Source: Burkholderia sp. OK233 (lineage in GTDB: Bacteria; Pseudomonadota; Gammaproteobacteria; Burkholderiales; Burkholderiaceae). From it: a stretch of 64,000 bases of DNA. The notes under the pieces were generated by a model. It saw nothing but the letters and a program-made list of their open reading frames with translations. It searched no databases and was not told the DNA's origin. A program made the position numbers and the translations under genes. Position 1 is the stretch's first letter; the number at the start of each line of letters is the position of its first letter. Shown piece after piece: positions 46,901 to 55,535 of the stretch. The stretch is from assembly GCF_900230185.1 (NCBI RefSeq), contig NZ_OCSR01000001.1:4154001-4218000 (forward strand). Direction: 5' to 3'.

Positions 46901-47228
46901 CTTGCACGTCGCGCGCGGCGCCGTCGATGTCGCGGTTCAGGCCGAACTGCAGCGTAATACGCGTGGAGCCGACCGAGCTCTGCGAGGTCATTTCGGTGAC
47001 GTCGGCGATCGAGCCGAGATGCCGTTCGAGCGGACTCGCGACGCTGGTCGCGACCGTGTCCGGGCTTGCGCCCGGCAGCGTCGCCTGCACCGAAATGGTC
47101 GGGAAATCGACCTGCGGCAGCGGCGCGACCGGCAGCTTCGTGAACGCGAAAATACCGGCCAGCGCGATGCCGATCGCCAGCAGCGTGGTGGCGACCGGGC
47201 GGGAAATAAACGGACGCGACAGGTTCAT
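43914..47228 (-). CDS. mdtC: RND multidrug efflux permease MdtC
   Basis: A 1104-residue inner-membrane RND pump subunit that forms a mixed trimer with MdtB and exports drugs and bile-salt-like compounds using the proton gradient. The N-terminus MNLSRPFISRPVATTLLAIG, the GFVVDDAIVVLENISRH segment near residue 400 (proton-relay region) and the C-terminal repeat of the fold are typical. It is about 80 residues longer than E. coli MdtC (1025). The excess is mainly a Ser/Thr/Ala/Gly-rich stretch at about residues 765-840, in the second periplasmic loop. It is the last gene of mdtABC, starting a few bases after mdtB ends. Its stop codon abuts the right end of repeat copy C. Confidence 0.93.
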   Translation of the reverse strand: MNLSRPFISRPVATTLLAIGIALAGIFAFTKLPVAPLPQVDFPTISVQATLPGASPDTVATSVASPLERHLGSIADVTEMTSQSSVGSTRITLQFGLNRDIDGAARDVQAAINAARADLPASLRSNPTYHKVNPADAPILILALTSKTLTAGQLYDSAATVLQQSLSQVDGVGEVDVSGSANPAVRVELEPNALSHYGIGLEDVRAALAAANANSPKGSIEFGPNRVQIYTNDQASKASQYKDLVIAYRNGAAVKLSDVAEVVDSVEDLRNLGLFNGKRSVLVILYRQPGANIIDTIDRVTAMLPQLHASLPADVDIAPAADRSTTIRASLKDTERTLMIAVALVVMVVFLFLRNWRATLIPSVAVPISIIGTFGAMYMLGFSIDNLSLMALTIATGFVVDDAIVVLENISRHIENGVPRMKAAFLGAREVGFTVLSISISLVAVFLPILLMGGIVGRLFREFALTLSLAIGVSLIVSLTLTPMMCSRLLREPHEKKEEGRFGLWLERGFMSMHRGYERTLGWALRHPRLIVTILLATIGLNIWLYIIVPKGFFPQQDTGRLIGGIQADQSTSFQAMKGKFSEMMEIVGKNPAVDSVAGFTGGRQTNSGFMFVSLKPKSERKLSADQMIQQLRAPLGDVAGARTFLQAVQDIRVGGRQSNAQYQFTLLADSTPDLYLWGPKLTEALQARPELADVNSDQQQGGLEAMVTIDRATASRLGIKPAQIDNTLYDAFGQRQVSTIYNPLNQYHVVMEVAPKYWQSPDMLKQIYVSTSGGSASGAQTTNAPAGTVTAQTTATASTSATTGGTAGTTASSVASIAADSARNQAINSIAASGKSSASSGAAVSTSKETMVPLSAIASFGPGNTPLSVNHQSQFVASTISFNLPPGVSLSTATQAIYDTMAQIGMPGTIHGSFQGTAQAFQQSMSDQPILILAALAAVYIVLGMLYESYIHPLTILSTLPSAGVGALLALLLFRTEFSIIALIGVILLIGIVKKNAIMMVDFAIEASRQGLSSQDAIFQACLLRFRPIMMTTCAALLGALPLAFGSGEGAELRAPLGIAIVGGLIVSQMLTLYTTPVVYLYMDRIRVRWESRKGRRAGIAPS

Positions 47229-47231
47229 CGC

Positions 47232-50200
47232 TCAGGTCCCTGCATCGGTGGCGGGCGACCTGGGCTTGCCGCGATTGAAGCGCTCACGCGCACGCCGGGC
47301 GAGCGAGTCGAACGCCAGGTAAATCACCGGCGTGGTGAACAGCGTGAGCAACTGGCTGACAATCAGACCACCGGCAATCGCGATACCGAGCGGGCGGCGC
47401 AACTCCGAGCCGGCGCCGGTGCCGAGCATCAGCGGCAGGGCACCGAGCAGGGCGGCGAGCGTGGTCATCAGGATCGGCCGGAAGCGCAGCAGACACGCCT
47501 GATAGATGGCTTCGCGCGGCGGCTTGCCTTCCTCGCGCTCGGCGTAGAGCGCGAAGTCGATCATCATGATGGCGTTCTTCTTCACGATACCGATCAGCAG
47601 CACGATACCGATAATGCCGATGATGTCGAGATCGTGCCCGGTGATCAGCAGCGCGAGCAGCGCGCCGACACCGGCCGACGGCAGCGTCGACAGAATCGTG
47701 ATCGGGTGGATGAAGCTCTCGTACAGCACGCCGAGCACGATATACATCGTGACGATCGCCGCCAGAATCAGGAACAGTTCGTTCGACAGCGACGCCTGGA
47801 ACGCCAGTGCCGCGCCCTGGAAGCGCGTCTGGAACGACGCCGGCAGCCCGATATCCTTCTCCGCCTGATCGATCGCTTTCACCGCCGCGCCGAGCGACGA
47901 GCCGGGCGCGAGGTTGAACGAAACGGTGGTGGCCGGGAACTGGCTCAGGTGCGTGACGAGCAGCGGCGCGGGTTTCTCGATGAACTTCGCGATCGACGAG
48001 AGCGGCACCTGGCCGCCCGACGAGGTGGAAGAGGGCAGGTAGATCGAGTTCAGCGACTCGGTGTAGTGCTGCATCTGCGGCTGCGCTTCCAGAATCACGC
48101 GGTACTGGTTCGATTGCGTGAAGATGGTCGAGATGATGCGCTGGCCGAATGCGTCATACAGCGCACTATCCACGGTAGCCGGCGTGATGCCGTAACGCGA
48201 CGCCGTGGCGCGGTCGATTTCGATGTAGACCGACTGGCCGTTGTCCTGCAGGTCGGTGGCCACGTCCGCCAGTTCCGGCGACTGCTTCAGCCGCTCGACC
48301 AGCTTCGGCACCCACGTGGTGAATTCGCTGATGTTCGGATCGGTCAGCATGAACTGATACTGCGTCGGGCTGACCGTGGAATCGATCGTCAGATCCTGCA
48401 CCGGCTGCATATACAGCGAGGCGCCTGGAATATGCGCGACGTCCTGCTGCAACTGACGGATCACGTCGCTCGCGGTGTTGCTGCGGTCGTCGCGCGGCTT
48501 GAGGTTGATCAGCATGCGGCCGCTGTTCAGCGTGATGTTGCTGCCGTCCACGCCGATGAACGAGGTGAGGCTTTCCACGTCCGGGTTCTTCAGGATCTGC
48601 GCCGCGAGTTCCTGCTGACGCTCCGCCATCGACGCATACGACACCGACTGCGGCGCCTGCGTGATCGCCTGGATCACGCCGGTGTCCTGCACCGGGAAGA
48701 AGCCCTTCGGAATGAACACGTATAGCACGCCGGTCAGCACCAGCGTGAGCACCGCGACGAACAGCGTGGAGCGTTGCCGGTTCAGCACCCAGGTGAGCGC
48801 GACTGCGTAGCGCGCGATGACCCAGTCGATCGCGTTGTGGGCCTTCGCTTCGAAACGGTGGCTTTCATGCGGCGGCGAGTGGCGCAGGAGCTTCGCGCAC
48901 ATCATCGGCACGAGCGTGAGGGAGACGATCGCCGAAATCACAATCGTCACGGCCAGCGTGATCGCGAATTCGTGGAACAGGCGCCCGACCACGTCGCCCA
49001 TGAAGAGCAGCGGAATCAGCACGGCGATGAGCGAGACCGTCAGCGAAATGATCGTGAAGCCGATCTGTTTCGAGCCCTTCAGTGCGGCTTCCAGCGGCGA
49101 CTCGCCTTCTTCGACATAGCGCGCGATGTTCTCGATCATCACGATCGCATCGTCCACCACGAAGCCGGTCGCGATAGTCAACGCCATCAGCGACAGGTTA
49201 TCCAGCGAGAAACCGCACAGGTACATCACCGCGAGCGTGCCGATCAGCGAGAGCGGCACCGACAGACTCGGAATGATCGTCGCGTAGACGTTGGCGAGGA
49301 AAAGATACATCACCAGCACCACCAGCACGACCGACATCAGCAATTCGAATTGCACGTCGCGCACGGAAGCGCGGATCGTGGTGGTGCGGTCGGTGACGAT
49401 CTCCACGTTGAGCGCGGCGGGCAGCGACTGTTGCAGTTGCGGCAGCAGCGCCTTGATGCTGTCGACCACCTGGATCACGTTCGCGCCCGGCTGGCGCTGC
49501 ACGTTCAGGATGATCGCCGGCGTGTTGTTGACCCATGCGCCGAGCTTGGTGTTCTCCGCGCCCTGCACGATGGTGGCGACGTCCGTCAGCATGACCGGGC
49601 GACCGCCCTTGTATGCGATCACGGCGCTCTTGTAGGCGTCAGCGTCGGTCAGTTGATCGTTGGCGTTGATCGTGTAGTTGCGCGTCGGGCCGTCGAAGTT
49701 GCCCTTCGGCGTGTTGACGTTCAGGTTCGAAATCGTGGTGCGCAGATCGTCCAGATTCAGACCGTATGCGGCGAGCGCGCGTGGGTTCGCCTGAATCCGC
49801 ACGGCCGGGCGTTGGCCACCTGACAGGCTCACCAGACCCACACCCGCGACCTGCGAAATCTTTTGCGCGAGACGCGTGTCGGCCAGATCCTGCACCTGGG
49901 TCAGCGGCATCGTCTTCGAGGTGATCGCGAGCGTGATGATCGGGGCGTCGGCAGGGTTGACCTTCGCGTAGATCGGTGGCGCGGGCAGGTCGGACGGCAG
50001 CAGGTTGCCCGCGGCGTTGATCGCCGCCTGGACTTCCTGCTCGGCGATGTCGAGCGGCAGATCGAGGCTGAACTGCAGCGTGATGATCGACGAGCCGGCC
50101 GAGCTTTGCGACGACATCTGATTCAACGACGGCATCTGCCCGAACTGGCGTTCGAGCGGCGCGGTGACCGACGAGGTCATCACGTCCGGGCTCGCGCCCG

Positions 50201-50354
50201 GATAGAAGGTCTGCACCTGGATCGTCGGATAGTCGACCTCGGGCAGCGCGGAGAGCGGCAGAAAGCGCAGCGCGACGAGACCGACCAGCATGATCGCCGC
50301 CATCAGCAGCGCGGTGCCGACGGGGCGCAGAATAAAGGCGCGGGATGGATTCAT
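47232..50354 (-). CDS. mdtB: RND multidrug efflux permease MdtB
   Basis: A 1040-residue inner-membrane RND subunit, the same length as E. coli MdtB (1040). It begins MNPSRAFILRPVGTALLMAA and shows ATGFVVDDAIVMIENIARY near residue 400, FIPKGFFPVQDTG near residue 550, and LLIGIVKKNAIMMIDFAL near residue 960. It pairs with MdtC in the pump and with the adaptor MdtA. It lies between mdtA (18 bases upstream) and mdtC (3 bases downstream) in a tight operon. No outer-membrane channel or two-component regulator gene follows in the window. Confidence 0.95.
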   Translation of the reverse strand: MNPSRAFILRPVGTALLMAAIMLVGLVALRFLPLSALPEVDYPTIQVQTFYPGASPDVMTSSVTAPLERQFGQMPSLNQMSSQSSAGSSIITLQFSLDLPLDIAEQEVQAAINAAGNLLPSDLPAPPIYAKVNPADAPIITLAITSKTMPLTQVQDLADTRLAQKISQVAGVGLVSLSGGQRPAVRIQANPRALAAYGLNLDDLRTTISNLNVNTPKGNFDGPTRNYTINANDQLTDADAYKSAVIAYKGGRPVMLTDVATIVQGAENTKLGAWVNNTPAIILNVQRQPGANVIQVVDSIKALLPQLQQSLPAALNVEIVTDRTTTIRASVRDVQFELLMSVVLVVLVMYLFLANVYATIIPSLSVPLSLIGTLAVMYLCGFSLDNLSLMALTIATGFVVDDAIVMIENIARYVEEGESPLEAALKGSKQIGFTIISLTVSLIAVLIPLLFMGDVVGRLFHEFAITLAVTIVISAIVSLTLVPMMCAKLLRHSPPHESHRFEAKAHNAIDWVIARYAVALTWVLNRQRSTLFVAVLTLVLTGVLYVFIPKGFFPVQDTGVIQAITQAPQSVSYASMAERQQELAAQILKNPDVESLTSFIGVDGSNITLNSGRMLINLKPRDDRSNTASDVIRQLQQDVAHIPGASLYMQPVQDLTIDSTVSPTQYQFMLTDPNISEFTTWVPKLVERLKQSPELADVATDLQDNGQSVYIEIDRATASRYGITPATVDSALYDAFGQRIISTIFTQSNQYRVILEAQPQMQHYTESLNSIYLPSSTSSGGQVPLSSIAKFIEKPAPLLVTHLSQFPATTVSFNLAPGSSLGAAVKAIDQAEKDIGLPASFQTRFQGAALAFQASLSNELFLILAAIVTMYIVLGVLYESFIHPITILSTLPSAGVGALLALLITGHDLDIIGIIGIVLLIGIVKKNAIMMIDFALYAEREEGKPPREAIYQACLLRFRPILMTTLAALLGALPLMLGTGAGSELRRPLGIAIAGGLIVSQLLTLFTTPVIYLAFDSLARRARERFNRGKPRSPATDAGT

Positions 50355-50372
50355 GCGGTAGTTGCCATGCCT

Positions 50373-51800
50373 TTATTGCGAGGCTTGCGCCGCGTGTTTG
50401 CCGTGATGCCCGCGGGCGCCGGATGCGCCCGATGCAGCCGCCGCGCCGCTCGCTCCACGCGCTCCACGCGCGCCCGAAGCGCCGCGCGGCTTGTCGGCCG
50501 GAATCGTGATCTTCGCGCCTTCCTTCAGCCGGTCCGAACCGTCGATCACGACGCGCTCGCCGACTTGCAGGCCGGACTTGATGCTGGTGCGTTCGCCGTC
50601 CACCGGACCGATCTTGACCGGACGCACCGTCACCGTGTTGTCCGGCTTCACGACATACACGAACTGACCCATCGAGCCGTTCAGCACGGCCGGCGTTGGC
50701 ACGATCACCGCGTTCTCGATCGTGTCCACGAGCAGGCGTGTATTCACGAACTGATTCGGGAACAGCACGTTCTTCTCGTTCTGGAAGACCGCGCGCAGTT
50801 TGACCGTGCCGGTCGTGGTGTCGATCTGGTTATCCAGAGTCTCGAGCGAGCCGCCTTCGAGCGAGGTGGTGTTGCTGCGGTCGTACGCGGTGACCGAGAG
50901 CTTCGCGCCGGTTTGGGTCTGCTGGAGGATCTGCTGCAGGTTGTCTTCGGAGGTCGTGAAGATCACGCTGATCGGCTGCAACTGCGTAATCACGACGATG
51001 CCGTTGGTCAGGCTCGGCGTCACGTAGTTGCCCGGATCGACCTGGCGCAAACCGACGCGCCCCGAGACCGGCGCCGTGATGCGCGCATAGACGAGGTCGA
51101 GCTTGAAGGTATCGATGTTTGCCTGATCGGACTTCACCGTGCCTTCATACTGCCGCACGAGCGAGGCCTGCGTATCGACCTGCTGGCTGGCGATCGAGTC
51201 TTGCGAGAGCAGCGTCTGATAACGCTTCAGGTCGAGGCGGGCGGTTTGTAGCAGCGCCTGGTCGCGCGCGAGCGTGCCTTGCGCGTTTTCCAGCGAGATC
51301 TGATAGGGGCGCGGGTCGATCTGGGCAAGCACGTCGCCCTTCCTGACCATCTGACCTTCCTTGAAATACACGTCCTGCAGCACGCCGCTCAACTGCGGCA
51401 GCACGGTGACGTTGGCGAGCGGCGTGACCGTGCCGAGCGCGGTCAGCACGACCGGCATCTCACCCTGTGTGGCGGTCGCCACGTGAACAGGCTGCGCCAT
51501 GTTGGCGAGGCCGCCAGGGCCACCACGCCCCGCGCGACCGCCGCTCGCGCCGCTTGCACCGGCAGCCCCGCTCGCGCCGCCGCCGGGCCCGCCCCACGGA
51601 TGCCAGCGCCACAACACGATCCCGAGGATGACCAGCGCCGCAACGATCAGCGCGATGTTGCGTCCGCGATGGCTTTTTGCTGCGGCCGGCGTGTTCGCGG
51701 GACCGCCGACGGGCTTCCCGGTGGTGGACGGTTGCGAACCGGGTTGAGAAGCCGGGGCGGCAGGGCGTGAGGTTTCCGAATGCTTTTGTTGTTCGTCCAT
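50373..51800 (-). CDS. mdtA: RND efflux periplasmic adaptor MdtA
   Basis: A 475-residue membrane fusion protein that links the MdtBC pump to an outer-membrane channel. After a charged, proline-rich cytoplasmic tail, a membrane helix spans about residues 50-66 (NIALIVAALVILGIVLW). A Gly/Ala-rich segment follows, then the lipoyl-like and beta-barrel domains (VLPQLSGVLQDVYFKEGQMV near residue 135, ARITAPVSGRVGLRQVDPG near residue 238). The C-terminal tail is low in complexity, with repeated GASGARGA units. Length and order match mdtA, although the Gly/Ala-rich regions make it longer than the E. coli protein (415). It is the first gene of the operon. Confidence 0.92.
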   Translation of the reverse strand: MDEQQKHSETSRPAAPASQPGSQPSTTGKPVGGPANTPAAAKSHRGRNIALIVAALVILGIVLWRWHPWGGPGGGASGAAGASGASGGRAGRGGPGGLANMAQPVHVATATQGEMPVVLTALGTVTPLANVTVLPQLSGVLQDVYFKEGQMVRKGDVLAQIDPRPYQISLENAQGTLARDQALLQTARLDLKRYQTLLSQDSIASQQVDTQASLVRQYEGTVKSDQANIDTFKLDLVYARITAPVSGRVGLRQVDPGNYVTPSLTNGIVVITQLQPISVIFTTSEDNLQQILQQTQTGAKLSVTAYDRSNTTSLEGGSLETLDNQIDTTTGTVKLRAVFQNEKNVLFPNQFVNTRLLVDTIENAVIVPTPAVLNGSMGQFVYVVKPDNTVTVRPVKIGPVDGERTSIKSGLQVGERVVIDGSDRLKEGAKITIPADKPRGASGARGARGASGAAAASGASGARGHHGKHAAQASQ

Positions 51801-52175
51801 CGGTTCGGTCTGGTGGCTGGCTTTGATGTGAGCCGCTCGTGCGCTTGTGCCGCTTCAACAGTTCGGCGGACCGGCACGCAGGCGGCATGACAGGCGGTTT
51901 CGACAGCGGACGCGCCGCAAATGTTCAGCGCGATGCTACCCGAGGCGCGGGACAAAGATGTTAACGCAATGCGGCATCATGACGGCTCGGCGGGACGCTA
52001 TCGAAGGGCGATAGCGGCAAGCCGGGCGAGCGCCCGCGACGGGAATGCGTGATCCTACGTCGTGGGCTCTGTAACAGTCCACCCGCGTATTTTTCTTTTG
52101 ATTACGAAGGTTACAGTACGCGTGGAGGGCGGCTGGGAAATGTCGGGGCCGCCGACTGGCGAGCGCCTGCGCGTT
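51801..52175. other. Intergenic region upstream of mdtABC
   Basis: About 375 bases between the mdtA start and the IclR stop, both on the minus strand. It should hold the mdtABC promoter and the end of the IclR transcript. I see no convincing gene or clear terminator. Confidence 0.5.
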
Positions 52176-53012
52176 TCAGTTGTCGAGGCGGCGCCCAGGT
52201 GTGCCGCCGATCTCGAGAACGATCTTACTGATGCATTCGAGCAGGGCCGGCGCTGCACGCGAGATCAGCCAGTCGCGTGGGCACTGATCCGCGGAGCCGC
52301 CGCAATTGACTGCGTAGCGCTCGCCCGAAGGGCCGGTGAATCCTGACGCGATGGCGTTCAGGCCGTTGTACCATTCGCCCGTGGCGATCGCGAAGCCTTG
52401 CTCCGCGGTTTCCCGCAATGCGCTTGTCAGGCGGCTGCTGACGTGGCCCCAGTCGTCGCCTTCGGCGGCCTGCAGGCCGATCAGCAATTTTTCCCGTTCC
52501 GGTTCGGCAAGCGCCGACAGATAGGCGCGGCCGACTGCGGTGCGGCTGAGGTTCATGCGCGAGCCGATTTCGAGGCGCGATACCAGCACCGCCGAACGTG
52601 GCCGGATCGCGTCGATGACCACCATGTCGAGGCGGTCGCGTACGGCCAGGTGCACCGATAATGCGGTGCGTTCGGCGAGTTCGATGAGGAAGGGGCGCGC
52701 CCGGGCCCGGATGTCGAAGTTGCGCAAAAAGCCGTTGCTCAACTCCAGTACCGATGAGGTCAGCACGAATCGCTCGCTGTCGGGTAAGCGGAACAGGAAG
52801 CCTGCGCCGACGAGCGTGGCGGTAATTCGCGAGACGGTGGGCTTCGGAATGCCGGTCAGCTCGGTCAACTCGCGATTGCTGAGCGGCGCATCGGCTGCGG
52901 CGATCGAGCGCAGCACGGTCAAACCACGTGCCAGCGCGGTGACTTCCTCGCCCGAGCCGTCTTTGTCTTTGGCTGGGTCTGCGGCAGTTCGGGAGGACGT
53001 GGGTCGGGTCAT
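52176..53012 (-). CDS. IclR family transcriptional regulator
   Basis: A 278-residue regulator with an N-terminal winged helix-turn-helix (about residues 25-85, ALARGLTVLRSIAAADAPLS then NRELTELTGIPKPTVSRIT) and a C-terminal effector-binding domain (about 95-265, with MVVIDAIRPRSAVLVSRLEIG and GFAIATGEWYNGLNAIASGF). IclR proteins usually control catabolism of aromatic compounds or organic acids. It reads away from the MFS, lyase and AtoE genes to the right. Before the group II intron inserted between them it lay about 570 bases from that cluster, so it may regulate it. That link is inference. Confidence 0.88.
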   Translation of the reverse strand: MTRPTSSRTAADPAKDKDGSGEEVTALARGLTVLRSIAAADAPLSNRELTELTGIPKPTVSRITATLVGAGFLFRLPDSERFVLTSSVLELSNGFLRNFDIRARARPFLIELAERTALSVHLAVRDRLDMVVIDAIRPRSAVLVSRLEIGSRMNLSRTAVGRAYLSALAEPEREKLLIGLQAAEGDDWGHVSSRLTSALRETAEQGFAIATGEWYNGLNAIASGFTGPSGERYAVNCGGSADQCPRDWLISRAAPALLECISKIVLEIGGTPGRRLDN

Positions 53013-53458
53013 ATCGTTTTTCTGGAACTATATTTCAGTTTTCTGTTCGGTTGCCTGTCAGCAACCCTTCCGCAAAGGTGCGGCAGAAGCCCTAAAATGG
53101 GGCATGAATTCCATTTTTCATCAGAAGATTCATTGTATCGGAATATTTTGCCGAGACGAATGAGGTCTCTTTAGATTTTGCTTGACTTAGTCAGCATAAC
53201 CATAAAAAATGGAATCTCATTTCGAAAGACGGTTTCAGGTTCTGCATTTTGAAATTCTGAACCAACCGTGGTCCGCGGAGTGTCTGGTCGAGTACCTCTA
53301 ACAGTCCCCCGTAGCAGTCCACGCAGTGTCTGTCTCGAGTCCGGCGTCCAACATCGCGCGCCCGTCCAACTTTCGAATACCGTCTCTCAGGTTCTAGCAC
53401 GGCCCTCGGAATGGCTAGAACTTTTTAAGGCGTCACGGAAACGTGACGCCTTTTTTTT
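53013..53458 (+). other. Intergenic region ending in an orphan terminator, possible small RNA
   Basis: No open frame with family character starts on the plus strand here, yet a strong plus-strand terminator ends the region. A TTGACT box at 53182-53187 with A/T-rich sequence about 16-17 bases later could be a weak promoter. Its transcript would be about 240 bases, ending at the terminator. The IclR promoter should lie near 53020-53100. Confidence 0.4.
53427..53458 (+). terminator. Strong Rho-independent terminator, target of the group II intron
   Basis: The stem AAGGCGTCACG with CGTGACGCCTT and a GAAA loop is followed by a run of eight T. The group II intron starts at the next base (53459). 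Confidence 0.92.
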
Positions 53459-53866
53459 GTGCGCCGAGCATGCGCAACAGCTTGGGGGTGGAAGTCCCCT
53501 GTCCAGCCTGATGGGGCGAAGGACTAGCGAACGCAAGGGCGTCGTCGCGAGGCGGGGTCTGAAGGAAGCGTGTAGCAAAGCCACGACCTGACGAACAGAA
53601 ACCAGATATGAGGCCTACCCGGGCGGACGAGCGAGCAAATGATCGCGAAGTCCACAACCATCAAGGCTCGGGGTGGTAGATCTGGCAGGTGTGTGGTGAA
53701 GGCGGTTGCGATTACCTCGGGAGGCCTGTGCGGTGTCCTGGACTCAGGACTGAACAACTCGCAAGGGTTGTTGATCGCCGTGCAGGAGTCAGCAGCGGGC
53801 ATAGTAGGGCGGTGACGTCTGAAGGCCCAAACGGAGAAGAGCGGCGAGTAAGCCGGAGAACTCGAC

Positions 53867-55237
53867 ATGGGAGAGCAGCAGAAAACGCAACGCGTCCTTG
53901 ACAGCGGAGGAAGGGGTGAAGCCCCGGAGGCCGTTGATCGAGGGGCTGAACCTATGGCGGCGAACCCCGAAACTGAAAGCCCGTCGGCTTGTGACCGACT
54001 GATGGAAGAAATATGTGAACGGGAGAACCTGAAGCGGGCGTTGAAACGTGTGAAAGCGAACAAGGGTGCACCGGGTGTGGACGGTATGACGGTTCAGGCA
54101 TTACCGGCGTACCTGCGTGAGCACTGGCCGTCGATACGGGCCACGCTGCTGAACGGCACATACAGGCCGCAACCTGTGAGACGGGTCGAGATACCCAAGC
54201 CGGATGGAGGTGGCGTGCGCAAACTCGGCATCCCCTCTGCGCTCGACAGGTTCGTCCAGCAGGCAGTGTTGCAAGTGCTGCAAAAGCAGTGGGACCCAAC
54301 GTTCTCGGACTCTAGTTACGGCTTCCGTCCGGGGCGCTCGGCCCATCAGGCCGTGGCACAGGCGCAAAACTACATCCAGTCGGGGTATCGCTGGGTTGTA
54401 GATTTGGACCTCGAAAAGTTCTTCGATCGCGTGAGCCACGATATCCTGATGAGCCGGGTGGCAAAGCGTGTCAGCGACAGGCGTGTCCTGAAGCTGATCC
54501 GCTCCTTCCTGACGGCGGGCGTGCTGGAGAACGGACTGGTTGGAGCAACGGACGAAGGGACGCCCCAGGGCGGTCCGCTGTCACCGTTGTTATCCAATCT
54601 GATGCTCGACGACCTTGACCGGGAGCTTGAGCGGCGCGGACTGCGATTCGTGAGGTATGCAGACGACTGTAATGTCTACGTACGCAGCGAACGCGCGGGC
54701 CAGCGGGTGATGGCGGGGCTGAAAGCCTTCCTTACCGGCAGGCTGAAGCTGAAGGTCAACGAATCTAAGAGCGCAGTCGCGCGGCCACACACGCGCAAGT
54801 TCCTCGGGTTCACCTTCTTGATGCGGGAACAGGTCAAACGGCGCATTGCGCCCAAGGCACTAGCCCGCTTCAAGGCACGAATCCGGGAACTGACCCAACG
54901 CACGCGAGGGGTCAGCGTTGACCAGTTGATCGGCTCGCTGAAGCGATACCTGACGGGCTGGCGCGGCTATTTCGGTTTCTGTGAAACGCCTCGTGTACTT
55001 CAGCGTCTTGATCAATGGATTCGCCGCCGCCTTCGCTGCTTCCTCTGGAAGCAGTGGAAGCGCGGCCGGACCCGCTTCAAGAAGCTGATCGCGCGGGGTG
55101 TGAGCCGGGACCTTGCCGCCCAGACGGCGGGTTCGCCGCACAGTGCATGGCGTCTAAGTTGCAGTCCGGCGCTGAGCATTGCGTTGCCCAGTCGCTACTT
55201 CCGCTCGCTTGGACTTCCATCGGTCGGTTCATCATAG
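53867..55237 (+). CDS. ltrA: Group II intron reverse transcriptase/maturase
   Basis: A 456-residue intron-encoded protein. The reverse transcriptase domain (about residues 50-300) contains ANKGAPGVDGMTV near residue 64, YGFRPGRSAHQAV near residue 147, VVDLDLEKFFDRVSHDIL near residue 178, GTPQGGPLSPLLSN near residue 229, and the catalytic FVRYADDCNVY near residue 262. The maturase domain X follows at about residues 345-430 (LIGSLKRYLTGWRGYFGFCE). No HNH endonuclease follows. It helps intron splicing and retrohoming. The first 45 residues are atypical and the true start may be a later ATG (53954 or 54002). It appears intact. Confidence 0.92.
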   Translation: MGEQQKTQRVLDSGGRGEAPEAVDRGAEPMAANPETESPSACDRLMEEICERENLKRALKRVKANKGAPGVDGMTVQALPAYLREHWPSIRATLLNGTYRPQPVRRVEIPKPDGGGVRKLGIPSALDRFVQQAVLQVLQKQWDPTFSDSSYGFRPGRSAHQAVAQAQNYIQSGYRWVVDLDLEKFFDRVSHDILMSRVAKRVSDRRVLKLIRSFLTAGVLENGLVGATDEGTPQGGPLSPLLSNLMLDDLDRELERRGLRFVRYADDCNVYVRSERAGQRVMAGLKAFLTGRLKLKVNESKSAVARPHTRKFLGFTFLMREQVKRRIAPKALARFKARIRELTQRTRGVSVDQLIGSLKRYLTGWRGYFGFCETPRVLQRLDQWIRRRLRCFLWKQWKRGRTRFKKLIARGVSRDLAAQTAGSPHSAWRLSCSPALSIALPSRYFRSLGLPSVGSS

Positions 55238-55256
55238 CCGGGTAACTGATCCGAAT

Positions 55257-55326
55257 CGCCGTGTACGGACCCGTACGCACGGTGGTGTGGGAGGGGTCGG
55301 GCCGCGAGGCCTGCCCCTATCCCGAT
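55257..55326 (+). ncRNA. Group II intron domains V and VI
   Basis: The domain V hairpin occupies about 55257-55287 with a CGC triad at its base, a GACC terminal loop and a CG bulge on the 3' strand. Domain VI is the following GC-rich hairpin to about 55320, ahead of CCCGAT. These form the ribozyme core used in splicing. Confidence 0.78.
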
Positions 55327-55535
55327 CGTCCCTGTTTCGTGTCAGGCGAGAAGTTGCCAGGTCATGCCGCCAGGCGCTCGAACTATCCGCAAGTCGCAGA
55401 TTCAGTTCCAATGCGGCATAGTATTAGAGTTAGTGATACTGACTTGTGACATGCTGTTTTCTTGAAGTCGTCACCATACACTGGTTTCCAAGGTGCATCT
55501 GAATTGAGCACCAGAACGAGAGACAGGAGACGATT

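Larger units (their letters stand above)
53459..55326 (+). mobile_element. Group II intron, class C-like, about 1.87 kb
   Basis: The 5' end GTGCGCC lies directly after the T-tract of a terminator. The maturase gene is in the middle. At the 3' end a domain V-like hairpin (CGCCGTGTACG, GACC loop, CGTACGCACGG with a two-base CG bulge) is followed by a domain VI-like hairpin (AGGGG...CCCCT) and CCCGAT. The CGC triad in domain V, the lack of an HNH domain in the maturase and the insertion behind a terminator all fit bacterial class C introns. The exact 3' boundary near 55326 is uncertain by a few bases. Confidence 0.82.

Noticed and set aside
46839..48725. A 628-residue plus-strand open frame antisense to mdtB and mdtC
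   Set aside because: It is Arg/Asp-rich with no domain, lies fully opposite two clear RND genes, and is the usual GC-rich shadow frame.
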